Assembly: GCA_026168455.1 (NCBI GenBank)
Contig: CM047429.1
Span: 8,025,125-8,089,124 of the forward strand
Reading direction: 5' to 3'
DNA: 64,000 nt
Source: Theocolax elegans
Lineage: Eukaryota; Arthropoda; Insecta; Hymenoptera; Cerocephalidae
Positions 10,820 to 23,029 of the stretch are shown here, piece after piece. How positions within the stretch are numbered: position 1 is the stretch's first letter; each line of letters starts with the position of its first letter. The translations under genes were made by a program, and so were the position numbers. The notes under the pieces were generated by a model that did no database searches, had not been told where the DNA came from, and was given only the letters and a program-made list of their open reading frames with translations.

Positions 10820-11330
10820 TTACTTGTATCCATTGCGGAAAACCCGGTCACATAAAGCGCGATTGTTATAAATTACAAAGAGATATAAGAGAAAAAAATC
10901 AAAATCAGGGAAACACCGATACTCTCTCTCTCTCTCCAAGGAGGGTCGAGAGAGAGAGAGGCTACGAATCAAATTCCTTTTACTTCGAGTGCGGAAACCC
11001 GCACAAACGTCCCCTTCGCATCGCGAAAATAAATTTAAGCCAAGAAAGTTCAGCTCCGGTCGTAATTCTCGATACCGATCAGTTAAGACGTCCGTTAAAA
11101 TTCTTGCTAGATACAGGAGCATCGGTAAGTCTAATTAAAGAGTCAGAGGTAGACTCTCGCGTGAAAATTGACGAAAATGATATTATATTGTTAAAAGGCA
11201 TAACTGACCATTCATTACGTACTTGTGGTAAAATTAGAATACATTTCGAAGGATCTCCCGTGGAACTCAATTTAGTACATGATTCGTTCCCTATACAACT
11301 AGACGGAATCTGAGGCACCGATTTTTTTGT
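10820..11330 (+). pseudogene. second zinc knuckle and retropepsin of Gypsy 2
   Basis: CIHCGKPGHIKRDC (10829-10870) is a perfect CX2CX4HX4C. A (CT)n/(GA)n inverted microsatellite follows at 10921-10962. The protease starts at LKFLLDTGASVSLIKESEV, with an intact D-T-G, and proceeds to a D-S-F-P-I-Q-L-D-G-I block, where Gypsy proteases end with G-x-D-F. A TGA at 11311-11313 cuts it just before a GTDFF-like end. Confidence 0.75.
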
Positions 11331-11354
11331 AGAAACGATGCAAAAATCAATTAT

Positions 11355-13023
11355 TTGGAACAATATTTAGAATTTAACGGATTAATCCTTCTCTTTAAAA
11401 ATGTAAATAATACGCAAATGGATGAATTGATTTATATATTGCAGGAAATCGAAAATAATGATCGAAAATCAATGCGATATATGACAAAACCAAGGGAAAA
11501 CAATGATTATACGAACATGAATAATTCAAGATTTTATAATTATACTGATTGTGACTCAGAAACGTCAAGTGATTTTCAATTGCATGAAAATGATGAAACG
11601 TTTATAAAATTTGAAACAAACGAATCGTATGAAATTTACGAGAAAGAACAATGAAATGAAAGAAATCAAAATGGCAACGACAAAGACCTATACAATCCGA
11701 GTGAAAAAGAACAAGAGTTATATGACGATTATAAAAATGTCGAAATACAAGTACATCAGATCGACGAGGAGTCGGATCTAAAGAATTATACAAGTAAAGC
11801 AAGTGAAAATTGTTATAAATTAATGAAAGAACAACGATTACAAATAAATGATGAAAAAGCGCAGCCACGGGTATGTGATGCGACTGAGCCAAGTATTATA
11901 TAAAAATTTGATGAAAGTACTGAAAATTACGGTATTATTGAAGCACCATTGTCCCATAGGATGGCTGTGAGTCCATCTTGTACTAATTATGAAAACGAAG
12001 TTGACCTGAAGTGTGATATTGAAAATGAAATAAAATATGAAGAAAATTTATTGGATAAGACAGTTAATAATTGTCAAGTACGAATGGATTACGAAATCGA
12101 AAAGGGCAATAAATGCGAACCTCGTGATAAAAATGTTAGTTATGTTATAAATTGAATAACAAAGAGTTGGTTATATCGGGGGAAAAGTTAGATATTATCC
12201 CGAGAACTGAAATATTATGGATAAACAAACCAGGAACTGAAGAAACTCAAAATGAGATAAATAATGAGAATGTATTAGACATACAGGAAGAAAATGAACA
12301 GGATGAGGACCCTAGCGACTTTTTATTGAATGAACGAGTTATAAACGAAAACTTACGAAGTGAATTTGTCGAAGCTGTACACGAAAATGAAATAAATAAC
12401 AGTTATTTGGTTCATTCAAATAAACCTTATATTAATAATATTTATAGTTTTGAAAGTGAAGAGGTCGACATATACGACATTTCCTACAATCGAGGGTGTT
12501 TAACATAACGGAGGATACAAGTACACCTAATCGTAATGAACGGTTAAAAGAAGCCTTGCATTTTGATAAAATGGACGAGGAACAAAGACAATCTATAGAA
12601 AATTTAATTGATAAATATTCGGATTGTTTCTGTCTAAAAGGAGAAAAATTAGGCGTGAAAAATGCTATAGAACATAAGATACCGACTGTCGACGACGTAC
12701 CAATCACAGCTAAGCCATATAGATTTCCTCATGCTCTCAAAAACGAACTTGATAAACAATTAAAAAAAAATGATTGAAGGAGACATAATTGAACCATCAA
12801 ATTCCAATTATACATCAATAACAAAAACGGAAAAATGCATTTTGCTACTTGTTTTACATGTCGAAGAGCGACTGAGTACTTCAGAAATTATTAATAATCT
12901 AAAAACGAATGTATTAAATTTGAAAAATATTACATTAAAAGAAAAATTATTTTCAGTAAGTATCGCAAAGAGTGAATGTATTGAAAACGTTTCATGGAAT
13001 GAAATTTTGAAACAAATAAGTAC
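11355..13023 (+). pseudogene. Gypsy 2 Pol N-terminal region, RT truncated
   Basis: 11355-12508 holds several consecutive acidic Asn/Glu-rich frames (such as DETFIKFETNESYEIYEKEQ), broken by single stops and shifts. They look like an extended protease-RT linker. At 12496-12777 the RT entry is recognisable: YSDCFCLKGEKLGVKNAIEH, then PITAKPYRFPHALKNEL. A frame change leads to GDIIEPSNSNYTS, after which RT sequence stops and unrelated AT-rich frames follow. The palm, RNase H and integrase are absent; the element is cut off where the Copia-type LTR begins. Confidence 0.65.
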
Positions 13024-13319
13024 TGTTGTAATATGTAAATATTTATGATCGTTATATTACTCCGAAATGGTACACGTCGCGCCATCTATTAGTTTACAAC
13101 AATTTTGTGCAGTCATACGAGCTCGCGCGAGCGCAAGCGTACCGCGCATGTCTCGCGTCTATACTCTAAGCGCCTATTATGTACTATACTCTTTCAAGAC
13201 AATACGCCAAGACTCCGATGTAGTCGGACGTGCCGACAGGCTATTGCCACTCTATTATTACATTATATTATATTATTACTAAGACCTCACAGTGTATTTT
13301 TTACTCCACCACTCCAACA
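13024..13319 (+). mobile_element. Copia-type LTR
   Basis: It starts TGTTG and ends CAACA (5-bp inverted ends). It is followed at once by TGGTAGCAGAGC, the complement of the initiator tRNA-Met 3' end. The placement marks it as a 5' LTR. At about 296 bp it is a normal Copia length. It directly abuts the truncated Gypsy 2. Confidence 0.7.
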
Positions 13320-13331
13320 TGGTAGCAGAGC
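13320..13331 (+). promoter_or_regulatory. primer-binding site (initiator tRNA-Met)
   Basis: TGGTAGCAGAGC, at the LTR boundary, pairs with the 3' end of initiator tRNA-Met. This is the usual primer of Copia elements. Confidence 0.7.
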
Positions 13332-14098
13332 GTGGTTACATGGTTTGTACAAATTTACTTACCATCTATAATGACTCTCGAGTCTTTTTTTTTTTTTTTT
13401 TTTTTTTATTTAAAGCTTTTAAATCTTACAGAGACGACCATCAACATGTGACAGTCGGTAGTATATTACCCACCATCGATAAGGAGTGAACTGTCTTACC
13501 GACATACGGCAAATCTTCCCGAAACAACTTCTCGATCATGAATAGCGTCGACTGGTACCATCTGAAGACTCTACAACGCAATTGTTTATTTATAATTTTT
13601 TTAAAATATAAAGGGACAGGAACTATGAATATTATTGAATATACTATTGCACCAATCGAAAGAAAAACCAGCGTTACTTATATAATACTTTTTATACTGT
13701 TACGATATGAGGCTCAGCGCGCAGAATTCGCGACCTTACTATGTTGTTCTTATTGTATAACTAAGAATATAACGATCTAACTTAATTGTTATTATATACT
13801 ATTGTTATTTTAAGTACAATATTATTTCAATAATGTTAACACTTTTATCTGCGTAGGCGAATAGATGGCAGTATGTAGATCTTAAGCGACTAATATGAAA
13901 TCGGTCTCAGAGGCATATCTTGAATGCTGTAGGAGTGGGAGTGACTTGGGTCCACACACCAAACATCGACCTGTCGAGCACTTCTATTCTCAATAACGAC
14001 CATGGAATATACCGCCTAACCGATATTTATTATTATTTTTATTATTGTATGATTACTCATATATACATATATATATATGGGCTATTTCACGTCAAGTG
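13332..14098 (+). other. Copia leader and unassigned DNA
   Basis: A T-run (13387-13407) and short frames follow the primer-binding site; none matches Copia Gag convincingly. From about 13600 the sequence is AT-rich without recognisable content up to the assembly gap. Confidence 0.4.
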
Positions 14099-14198
14099 NN
14101 NNNNNNNNNNNNNNNNNNNNNNNNNNNNNNNNNNNNNNNNNNNNNNNNNNNNNNNNNNNNNNNNNNNNNNNNNNNNNNNNNNNNNNNNNNNNNNNNNN
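14099..14198. other. assembly gap (100 N)
   Basis: Exactly 100 N, the conventional size for a gap of unknown length. It borders a minisatellite, which probably caused it. Confidence 0.99.
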
Positions 14199-14773
14199 AA
14201 GAATTGCAATAGCATTAAGTCAAATGATGAAATCAATGTGAAAAGATTGCTATCAAGGTTCAAACGATTGCTATCTAGGTGCAAACGATTGCAATCAATG
14301 TGAAAACGATTGCTACAAGGTGCAACGATTGCATAAAGTGCAAAAGATTGCAATCTATTGCAAAGGATTACAATTGCAATTAAGGTGCAACCATTACATA
14401 AAGGTGCAACGACTTGCAATCAAATGAAAACGATTACTATCAATGTGCAACCGATTGGAATTAATGTGCAAACAATTGCAATCAATGTGCAAGGATTGCG
14501 ATTTTAATTATGGTGCATACTTTTGCAATCATGTGCCAAAGGATTGCAATGCAATTAAGGTGCAAACGATTGCAATCAAGGTGCAAATATTGGCAAATTG
14601 CAATTAAGTGCAAACAATTGCAATCAATGTGCAAATGATGCTATTAAGGTGCAACCAAGTGCAATCAATGTTCAAACGATTGCAATTACAATTAAGGGCA
14701 AGCGATTGCAATCAAGGTGCAACGATTGTGTCAACGTGCAAACGATTTAGCTAGTGCAAACGATTGCAATCAA
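14199..14773. repeat. degenerate minisatellite, unit about 20 bp
   Basis: More than 25 degenerate units related to GTGCAAACGATTGCAATCAA run head to tail from the gap to 14773. The true array is likely longer and collapsed at the gap. Confidence 0.9.
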
Positions 14774-14830
14774 TTATTATAAATTTAAATATTGGAAATC
14801 CACAATCTTTAATTTAAAAAAAACAAAAAA
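14774..14830. repeat. left copy of 57-bp direct repeat flanking LINE
   Basis: It matches 16191-16247 with one substitution by eye; core word ATTGGAAATCCACAATC. Confidence 0.85.
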
Positions 14831-16190
14831 AACGGGATCGTATGCTTATAAAATGTATATTTGAAATTTCCATAAAATAGAAATTTATTCACTCAAATTC
14901 ACATTATAATATATATCTTCACGAACTTCATATACCTCTCACAAATTTTGATATCGACCTAAAACTCGGTTCAAAATTAAAAACAGCCATAGATCAAAAC
15001 CAAATTCTAAATCAAAATATTGCAGAAAAAAATGCAATATCAATTTTTACAGATGGAAGCAAGATTTAAAATTCCTCCTCCGTCGGAACCAGTTATATCT
15101 GTTTAAATCCAAACTACTCATTTCAACGCAGCATTCATAACCTTGCTTTCATATATACTGCTGAAGCTATATCGATAAACGATGTGATCGACTTTGCTAT
15201 TAAAAACAATAATGATAACGTTATAGTTTTTACCGATTCTTTGAGCGTTTTACTCAAATTAAAAGCTACAGATTTAGATATCACCACAAACAATCATATT
15301 TTCAATATAAACCCTTAAAGAGCCGGCATTTGAGATTTTTGGAAAGCTTGATTTCTCCATATAGAAAAGGGGGTTTGGGTCCCCAAGTTATGACCAAACT
15401 AAGGTCAAATGTCGGCGAGTTGGACCATGACGCCATATGGCGATATACCAGTCCTCTAAGAGTCAAAGAAAAAATACTAAAATTTCACCAAAGCAGTCCT
15501 AATAATAGTAAAATAAAATTTACTTGGATTCCTTCTCACTCAAAAATCATAGGTAATGAACAGGCTGACCTATCTGCTAAAATAGACACTAATAACGTTT
15601 TCGACGAAAGCTTCAATATTCCTTTTTCTGCCATGAGAGAAAATTTCAAATGTAGTGCTAAAGCCGCCACGAAACTGATAAATAAAAATTCAGGCCTGAA
15701 AAAAGGAATTATAAGGTCCGAACATTTTTTCTTTTTAAATAAACGTAATCTAAAATAAATAAACGATGCAAAAGGGACCGTGTATACAAACATTGGTTAC
15801 CTGCATAGACAGGCAGCAACTATCATAAAACCCAAGCAACGCCAGGCATAGGCAGAGGTCCGCTTGGCTCCAAGTGTTATAAAAATGCGACGCGTTGTCT
15901 ATAGTTGCTAATGATAATAGAACATTCTCGAACAAATAATGTTATAAACCCTCTGGATGTTTCGTGAAACTTGGAAAGTTCCTATACTTAGCGTCCCTAT
16001 GAAAAATACCGTTATTATATACGCATGCGAGTATATGCATATATGTGTGTATGCATATAATAGCCATATATACGCACGTTTCCACATACGCATTTTTTTT
16101 ATGTAGACTTAAGATTATTTCTTCTTATTTTTATCTAAACACTAAGATGCAATAAATATTACATTTATTATTATTATTATTATTATTATT
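14831..16190 (+). mobile_element. 5'-truncated I-type LINE with RNase H
   Basis: About 15040-15310 encodes an RNase H start (IFTDGSK, then FIYTAEAISIN and IVFTDSLSVLLKL). 15470-15758 encodes the rest (IKFTWIPSHSKIIGNEQADL). The two are separated by about 150 bp of unrelated sequence near 15312-15465 and a stop after FTDGSKI. RNase H in a non-LTR element points to the I group, and the 3' end is a run of TTA/ATT units, as in I elements. The downstream frame has short LINE-like pieces (RQAATIIKPKQRQ). It is flanked by 57-bp direct repeats. Confidence 0.75.
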
Positions 16191-16247
16191 TTATTATAAA
16201 TTTAAATATTGGAAATCCACAATCTTTAATTTAAAAATAAACAAAAA
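16191..16247. repeat. right copy of 57-bp direct repeat flanking LINE
   Basis: Begins directly after the (TTA)n tail. Together with 14774-14830 it looks like an unusually long target-site duplication. Confidence 0.85.
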
Positions 16248-16755
16248 GGGTTTAAAAAGTAATTGAAAATAACAAAAAAATCGTATACGATAATAAATAA
16301 AATGCTTTAACAAAAGTAATGATTTTATATTTTCTTTACTGATTAGAATCTATGATAAACATATTTTTTAGATTACTTTTGTTATAACATTCAAAGAAAT
16401 TTAAAATAATTATTATTATACTACAATTATAAGAACTATTACATTGTTGAAATAATTAACATTATGAATTGATTAATCAACTAAGTTATAGCAAAATTAA
16501 TTAAATTAATATTATAATTACTACTAGAATTAATTTTAATTGTATAATTTAAATAAATGATAGTAACAATTATTTACGTAGTTATAAACAAACTAGAATT
16601 CAAAGTGAACCAACAATTAATTCAGTATCAAAAATCATGTACAATCAATTCAAATAAATAACAATAACCATAATTTGTATTCAATTTAAATAATCATCAA
16701 TTAATTGACAACAAAATTTTTAATTTAGAAATGAATAAATAATTGATTGCTGTAA

Positions 16756-16811
<56 letters not shown>

Positions 16812-17570
16812 GTGTAATATTTTATAATAAACATTATTAGTTAAATATTTTAACCAGATCAAAAATTATGTACATCAGGAAAGAGATGGAAATTTCTAGA
16901 ACAAGCAAAAACTCAGGCCCAAAAATTCTAGCACGAGCAAGAAGTTTACAACCCTTAATGCGTCTGGGGAAAACCCGGTAATAAAACTTTCTCTGGCACC
17001 GAACATCTGAGTCAAGACAAACAAGGCAATATAGTTTTTGTGCGTTCGAAATTTCTAGACTCATCAAAAAAATATATTCTTCTTATTTAAATAAATAATT
17101 TGTTTATCTAGCGATTTATACATCGTACAAATTAAGCGATTATTTTTAGCTGATCAATTTCATATTCACCTTTAATTCACCATAAAACTCAATACAAAAC
17201 GTATAAAATTTGTAAATAAACTATTAAATATTATATTTAAAATTTAGACAATATTTTTACATAAAGTATAACCTATATTTTTATATCTTACATATAATAT
17301 TCTACAATATTTGTTATAAGATATTTAGCTTGTAATGCTTTTATATTTTATTTTTAAACAACTGATTTGTAATATTTTTGTAGTTAATTAAAAGCGTATA
17401 GTTTATAATATTTTTCTTAGCGATAAAAATCGTTCAATTACATTATAATAAAATTAAATAAAATAAATTCCAATTGTTCTTATTATATATATTATTTTTT
17501 GTGTATGAATAGATTAAATTCCCTTATAAGGATAGTACGGTCTTATATCGAGTTCCGTATTATACCTTCA
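16248..17570. other. very AT-rich, no gene seen; contains (TA)n
   Basis: Only short frames occur. A pure AT run lies at about 16761-16807. The 76-codon minus frame 16837-17067 has no recognised domain. Confidence 0.5.
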
Positions 17571-17919
17571 AAATAATAATAAGGCCGGCACAAACAAGAC
17601 TAGAGGGTAGTGTGAGAGATGCGAAGCATCTCCGTACTCTTCTTTCTTGTCTTGTGAACGTCTTGTTCTTCCCATTAGGGAATAGAACAGGTATCTATAC
17701 AGTTTAATTATTTTCCGACTAAAGGTTTTCCGTGCTAGTAGCTGGTAACAGCTAGGCACAAATAATTACAATCAAACGTCACTTAGACGTTACAAATAAA
17801 ATACTTTAAGTACATTATTCACACAAATCCACCACATGGTTTGCAAGAACAACCTTAAGTCGATATATTAATGTTCCAATTAATCGATGTCATACAAATC
17901 ATTATAATTTAGCCGCTTC

Positions 17920-18110
17920 ACTACATCGTGTAAGATGATCGAATCACCTAACTGAACTTGTGTCCACAATACTCAAGACGATCACATACTTTGGCAGTGC
18001 CCAATATTTGAAAATCGAAGAATTCTGCTTCTTCTCAAACTCGGAAAAATAAAAATGTTTCCTCCTTTTAGAATAAGAATTATATAAATTCTTTTGCACT
18101 CGTGATTTAA
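17920..18110 (+). pseudogene. LINE ORF2 C-terminal fragment
   Basis: One frame reads CVHNTQDDHILWQCPIFENR, a CX7HX4C motif with the H-I-L-W-x-C-P signature found at the C-terminus of I/R1/Jockey-type LINE ORF2 proteins. Same orientation as the I-type LINE at 14.8-16.2 kb, but separated from it, so it is a second fragment or a displaced end of the same type. Confidence 0.65.
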
Positions 18111-18279
18111 AAATTTAAGTTTATGGCAAATAGACAAACAAAATGTATGCAAAAATGTAAAATGCAACAAACAATTTAAAGCTAAATAATTCCGAGAAGG
18201 GATTAAATAAAGCAATAAATAAAAAAAATGAAATTTGATTTATTTTTCGAATATCAAATACTTTTAAATTATTAATTAG

Positions 18280-18570
18280 GAAAAACTTTTCAAACGTAAT
18301 TCGTATTTTATATTACCACTGTTAAAATTTGAAGTTTATTTTGCCAATAATGTTTCTAATAGAATAATCTTAAAAAATGCAATAATTAATGTATTTAATT
18401 TTTAACTCATTGTATATCATATGGATATTTGGAAAAGTCTATGTTATTATACTTGATTAATATTTTTTTTATCTTCAAACAATTTTTCATCCGTATTTCA
18501 AGCATTACATTGAATTGTAGATCCGTTATTATTATTTAAAACAAATTAAAAAATTTCATATGTTTTATCA
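18280..18570. repeat. dispersed AT-rich repeat family, copy 2
   Basis: 18280-18420 matches 21905-22040 and 18418-18570 matches 22042-22200 and 80-235. Copies 2 and 3 therefore share a longer unit than copy 1. Confidence 0.75.
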
Positions 18571-19870
18571 GTAATGAGTAAATTAATACACATTCTCTCA
18601 AACTATAATTACAACATGTTTATGTGCACTGAAAAAATACATATATTATCTATACTTGAAAAAACAGAAATATATATATATTTCAAATTTATGTTCAAAC
18701 TTATATACATATATTGGTACGGGCTGAGTACTGGGGAAATAAAAGGCCCCCGGTTAGGTCCAATCTGTCCCAACTTACCAACCTTAAGTGTACAGTCCCA
18801 CGATGCGGCCGGGAATCACTTCGATTCCCGTGCAATGCCGTTAACAAAGTCAAACACCTCGTTTGACTTAGATACCGTGTGTTGGACCCTATGCCCAAAA
18901 TTGCCAACTAGGATAAACACCGGAGAGGGCGGTATTCGTGGGATAGGAATGTAACCAGTAAAACACTATCAACAATCAATATTTTACGTTAATCGGCGAG
19001 AAAGATCGTCTCGCCGAGTCGATTTATTAAATAAACAATTAAATATTAATAAACTAAAAATAAATCAACATTAACAATTTAAGAGGAGTCGTACCGATGA
19101 CTACCCTCGAGGTCAGCGCGAAAATAAATAGTTAAAACCTTTTAACTGACGAGTTACAAGCAACCGATCCGGGAATGATCGGCTGTTTAACCTGATAGCT
19201 ATACGTCACACCGTGTGACGTATGTATTTCTGACGTAGGGAGCTCTGACGTAGAAGCTTCCTACGTCACGCGCGCCTTTTCTCGTAAAGTGGCCACTGAC
19301 ACCGACCTGTCTACCCGGGCGGGATTTGTCACGAGAGGGGGAAAAGGAGGAACGCTTCCTCACCTGGACCGTACCAGGAAAATCGGGGTACAAAATATTA
19401 AATAGACACGCGGGTCTAAACGTGGTGCACCACTTACCGCGTATCTGACTATTTCGCCTCGGCAGGAAAAGACTGGGCAATAGAGAGAGCTTGTTCTCGT
19501 GATGATTTCTCTCTCTCTCTCACTCCAACTGTCGGGAAGGCTGCCGACTTCTGGCTTCCTAATTTCCCTTCCTGTGGGACGTGCTGCTCCGCACGCCGAC
19601 GTAGAGATTGGTGGGGAGAATGTCTCACACCCACACACACTAAATGCACCAGTCCTTCAACCTTTTTTATCACGCAAAAAGTGAACGCCGGTCACCAACA
19701 CGTTGTTGTTGCCGTGCGCGCGCGAACTCGATCCCTCAGCCGGGCGCGTACAATTCTCGCGCGTTCGATTCGTACAATTGCGCACGCCGCGCTGTATATC
19801 CTCTATCGTGTTGCTTACCTGATCAGTAACTCGCTTACCGTTATAATATATACTAGGGGGGCCCCGTCCC
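18571..19870. other. unassigned GC-richer segment
   Basis: From about 18720 the base composition becomes more GC-rich, with CpG-dense parts at 19260-19330 and 19700-19800, palindromic TGACGTA words near 19200-19265, and a CT run at 19508-19521. At about 19851-19898 there are GC hairpin words (GGGGGGCCCCGTCCCCC, then GCGCGCTTCGCGAG). No frame gives a recognisable protein. LTR or 5'-leader origin is possible but not shown. Confidence 0.35.
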
Positions 19871-20499
19871 CCTGCGCGCTTCGCGAGCCAAACCCCTAAT
19901 TTTATTTGCGAAAAAGGTTTTTCGTAATTAATTTATTTAAAATTATGTTTTAAATTGTATTATTTTTTCACTACCATGGACACCTTAGAAATTAAACAGA
20001 TTCACACAACACCTTAGCGGTATTATTATAGTGCATTCGGTTTTATACCAAAAATTTAATTTTTTTTTAAATACGATTATAATTTATAAATAAAAGTTTA
20101 TACCAAAATTTAGTGTAATGAAAACAGAATAAAAATAATAAAAAAAATAGAGACATATTAAATGTTACCTGTAAATTGTAAGCTATATGAATTCTTATAA
20201 AGCTTAAATTTATATTTTAATAATTATAAATGTTGATGAAAAATTAACTTACCAAAAATAGTAAAGTACATATACTTACTAAATTGTAGTATTTAGTAAC
20301 AACTTTATGACGTGGTGGATCTGCATGAGAACAGATCACCCGTCATTTAGCGCTCTGTAGTACCGACGCGGCCAGCGCAAGAATCGGCACTTGGCATATG
20401 GCGCGCGTATCGGTAGGCAGAAGACGCGGGAAAGTATAGTGTGACGTAAATCGTCACACAACTATTCGCGGCGAACAAAGCATTTAAACTCATGTTAAA
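19871..20499. other. AT-rich then mixed, nothing recognised
   Basis: TGACGTGG at about 20308 and the inverted pair GTGTGACGT/CGTCACAC at about 20440-20457 resemble Gypsy LTR ends, but no full LTR could be bounded. Confidence 0.35.
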
Positions 20500-21429
20500 T
20501 GTAAGTCGTCGGAGCCTTTGGTATGTCAAGGCCAACCGACGACATTTGTTTACGTAGATCAAGTGTACAATTACGCGCGCAATAGTACGTAGGGATGAGA
20601 GCGCGAGAGTGTGTGTTTCCCACTCTCATCCCTTTTTCGAAAATTAGACAGATGCCTATGAGTACGTCCCGATCCGCCGCTCGAGTCGGACAAAAATATA
20701 TCCGGTGCCGATTAATATAGTTTTTCCGGCTAAGAAAAGGCGCGTGAGGCGCAAGGCCGTCGATACCCGGATTATCCTCGCGAGGTGAGCCGCGAGTGTT
20801 TTTGGTGAGTGATTAGGACGGGAAGTGGGTGAGTGATTGCGGATGCGGTTCGCGAGGCACTCGCCGCGGCACAGGGCCGCCTATCACCACCGCAGACGAC
20901 GTAGGTCCTCCGTTGCCCAGGAGGACACAGGGACACGGATCGGCTGGGCCATCCACGGGGCGCACCCCGGTAAGTTTCTGTTTATATTACCGTGCGTTCT
21001 CCCCCTTCCCCCGAGTGTATGAGAGTGCGGAGATCGGGACAGAGTCAACCGCAGGCGAGTATCTCGATCCGGTTGACTCCCGATACCTCCGCCCGCGCGA
21101 AATAATCTATGTTGCGGCACACGGCCTGGATGGCCAATTGATAATCAAATGAAATAAATGCTTCTTTTAATTCTATTTTAATTCGGAGTGTAATTATTAT
21201 TTCTCCCCGCTCCCGCCGACATCCTTTAATTTTTATAAATCGTGTCGAGGCAAGGAGGATCGCCCGAATCCTCCATACCGTACGTCCCAGCGAACTCGCG
21301 TTCCTGGCGACAGTCCGCAGTTCGGAAAATAAATTACTTGTGTGCGCGGTATTGGGCAACCCGGCCCAACGGTTAATATTAATCATATAAATTAATTAAT
21401 TTGATCGGGTACGCGAATACCACGTCACA
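20500..21429 (+). mobile_element. solo Gypsy LTR related to 4995-5516
   Basis: Starts TGTAAG and ends CACGTCACA. It shares ordered blocks with the LTR of Gypsy 1: GGTATGTCAAGGCCAACCGA, GAGAGTGTGTG with CACTCTCATCCC, GAGGCAAGGAGG, and the terminal CGCGAATACCACGTCACA. It carries about 400 bp of extra GC-rich sequence in the middle (about 20680-21100). No pol sequence lies on either side, so it is a solo LTR. Confidence 0.65.
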
Positions 21430-21445
21430 ATAGCTACGACCAATT

Positions 21446-21529
21446 GCGGGCGTAGCGCAGTGGTAGCGGGAACGCCTTCGGATCCGAAGGGGCTCGGATT
21501 CAAGACCTGACACCCGTTCCTTTTTTTTT
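21446..21529 (+). tRNA. tRNA-like sequence, probably tRNA-Arg pseudogene
   Basis: GCGGGCG at the 5' end can pair, with one mismatch, with CACCCGT at the 3' end. TAGCGCAGTGG is a good A box and D arm. The anticodon region CTTCGGATC resembles tRNA-Arg(UCG). The B box (GGATTCAAGACC) departs from GGTTCGANTCC and seems to have an extra base. A run of nine T follows directly, a Pol III terminator. It looks like a decayed gene rather than a SINE, because the terminator is in place. Confidence 0.5.
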
Positions 21530-21889
21530 AATTTGTAGCAAATGAGTCTCATTGTTACAACTTATTAAAATTTTGGATTATTTTAAACGGATATAAATAG
21601 AACTTCACCTCCTAAAATTAATTTATTTAATGACGAAGGGTCATCGCCAAAAGTTAAAAATTTGCGTTTTAATCAATAATTTTATCCAATTTATTTTTCC
21701 TTTTAGTTACAGAACCCATATATTTATTTTGATTATTATAAACAAATTCATTCCTTAAATAACCTTCTGTTTCTAATAAAAACATACTTGCTTATTTAAA
21801 ATATTGTTTTATATAAATATACATAATCTACTCACTTATATATCCATACTATTTTGAAATTTTAATTTAAATAATATTTAAATTTAATG
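21530..21889. other. AT-rich, nothing recognised
   Basis: No supported frame or repeat boundary was seen. Confidence 0.4.
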
Positions 21890-22200
21890 CTCCTGAATTA
21901 ATAATTTTTGAAAAACTTTTCAAATGTAATTCGTATTTTATATTGCCACTGTTAAAATTTGAATTTTCTTTTGTCATTACTGCTTATAATAGAATTATCT
22001 TAAAAATGCAATAATTAATGTATTTAATTTTTAACCCACTGTATATATCGCATATGGATATTTGGAAAAGTGTATGTTATACTTGATTAATATTTATTTT
22101 ATTTTCGAAAAATTTTGCGTCTGTATTTAAAGCATTACATTGAATTATAGGTCCGTTATTTTTATTGAGTACACATTTAAAAATTTTATAAGTTTTATCA
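21890..22200. repeat. dispersed AT-rich repeat family, copy 3
   Basis: Long match to 18280-18570; the right half also matches 80-235. Confidence 0.75.
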
Positions 22201-22308
22201 GGAATGAGTAAACTAATACACATTCTTTCAAGTTATATTCACAATTTTTTTTACACACGGAAAAATTACATATATTATCTATTCTTGAAAAAACAATCTT
22301 AAAATATA

Positions 22309-22994
22309 CAGGGTGTCCAATTTTAAATAACGGATGAGAATATCTCAAAATATTGGAGATAGAAAAAAACTTTTTATACAAAAGTTGTAGGGTTTTTAAG
22401 GGGCCAACTGACGGTGATATTAACCATAACCTGAGATAAAGGGTTAAGGTCATTTGAAGGATCAAATGTTTTTTTCAAATAGGAATCACTACTTTTGACC
22501 TCGGAAATGGAAAGGACGGCAAATTTTACGTTCAGTATGATCTTGGCCAAGGTTATGGTCAAGGTCATGGTCAGGATCAAAACAGTAAACGCGTACAGAC
22601 CTTACGAAAAAAGCCAACCCTATAAAAATATTGAGATGTAGGAGCTGTAGGGTTGCAAGAAAGCCAACTGATATTATCCTTGACCGTTACCTCAAGGACA
22701 ATGGTCAAGGTCATGTTAGGAATTTTAAAATCTCGACCATCACTTGCTCTCAGCCTTACCCAGGATTAACGACGTGGACGTGGCAAGTTTTTGCGACGTG
22801 GACGTGGCGAGCAATTGTTTGAACATCTTATTTGATGAATTTCCTGATCAAAGCGTCTTTAAAATCAAATTAGATAACTTACCCTTAGAAGAACTATCGC
22901 CTTGCCTTGAGTGTCTGGGATAACCACACCTTGCCTTAAGTGACTGGGACAACTATCGCCTTGCTTTACGTGGCTGGGACAACTATATGCCGCT

Positions 22995-23029
<35 letters not shown>

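Noticed and set aside
13920..14419. Frames running through the N gap on both strands
   Set aside because: The middle is unknown sequence, and the rest is minisatellite.
19871..20499. Extending the solo LTR leftward to TGACGTGG at about 20308
   Set aside because: The related LTR at 4995 shows no homology upstream of TGTAACGG, so 20500 is the better start.
21446..21529. Functional tRNA-Arg gene
   Set aside because: The B box is off consensus with an apparent extra base, the acceptor stem has a mismatch and the anticodon stem does not fold cleanly; kept as tRNA-like only.
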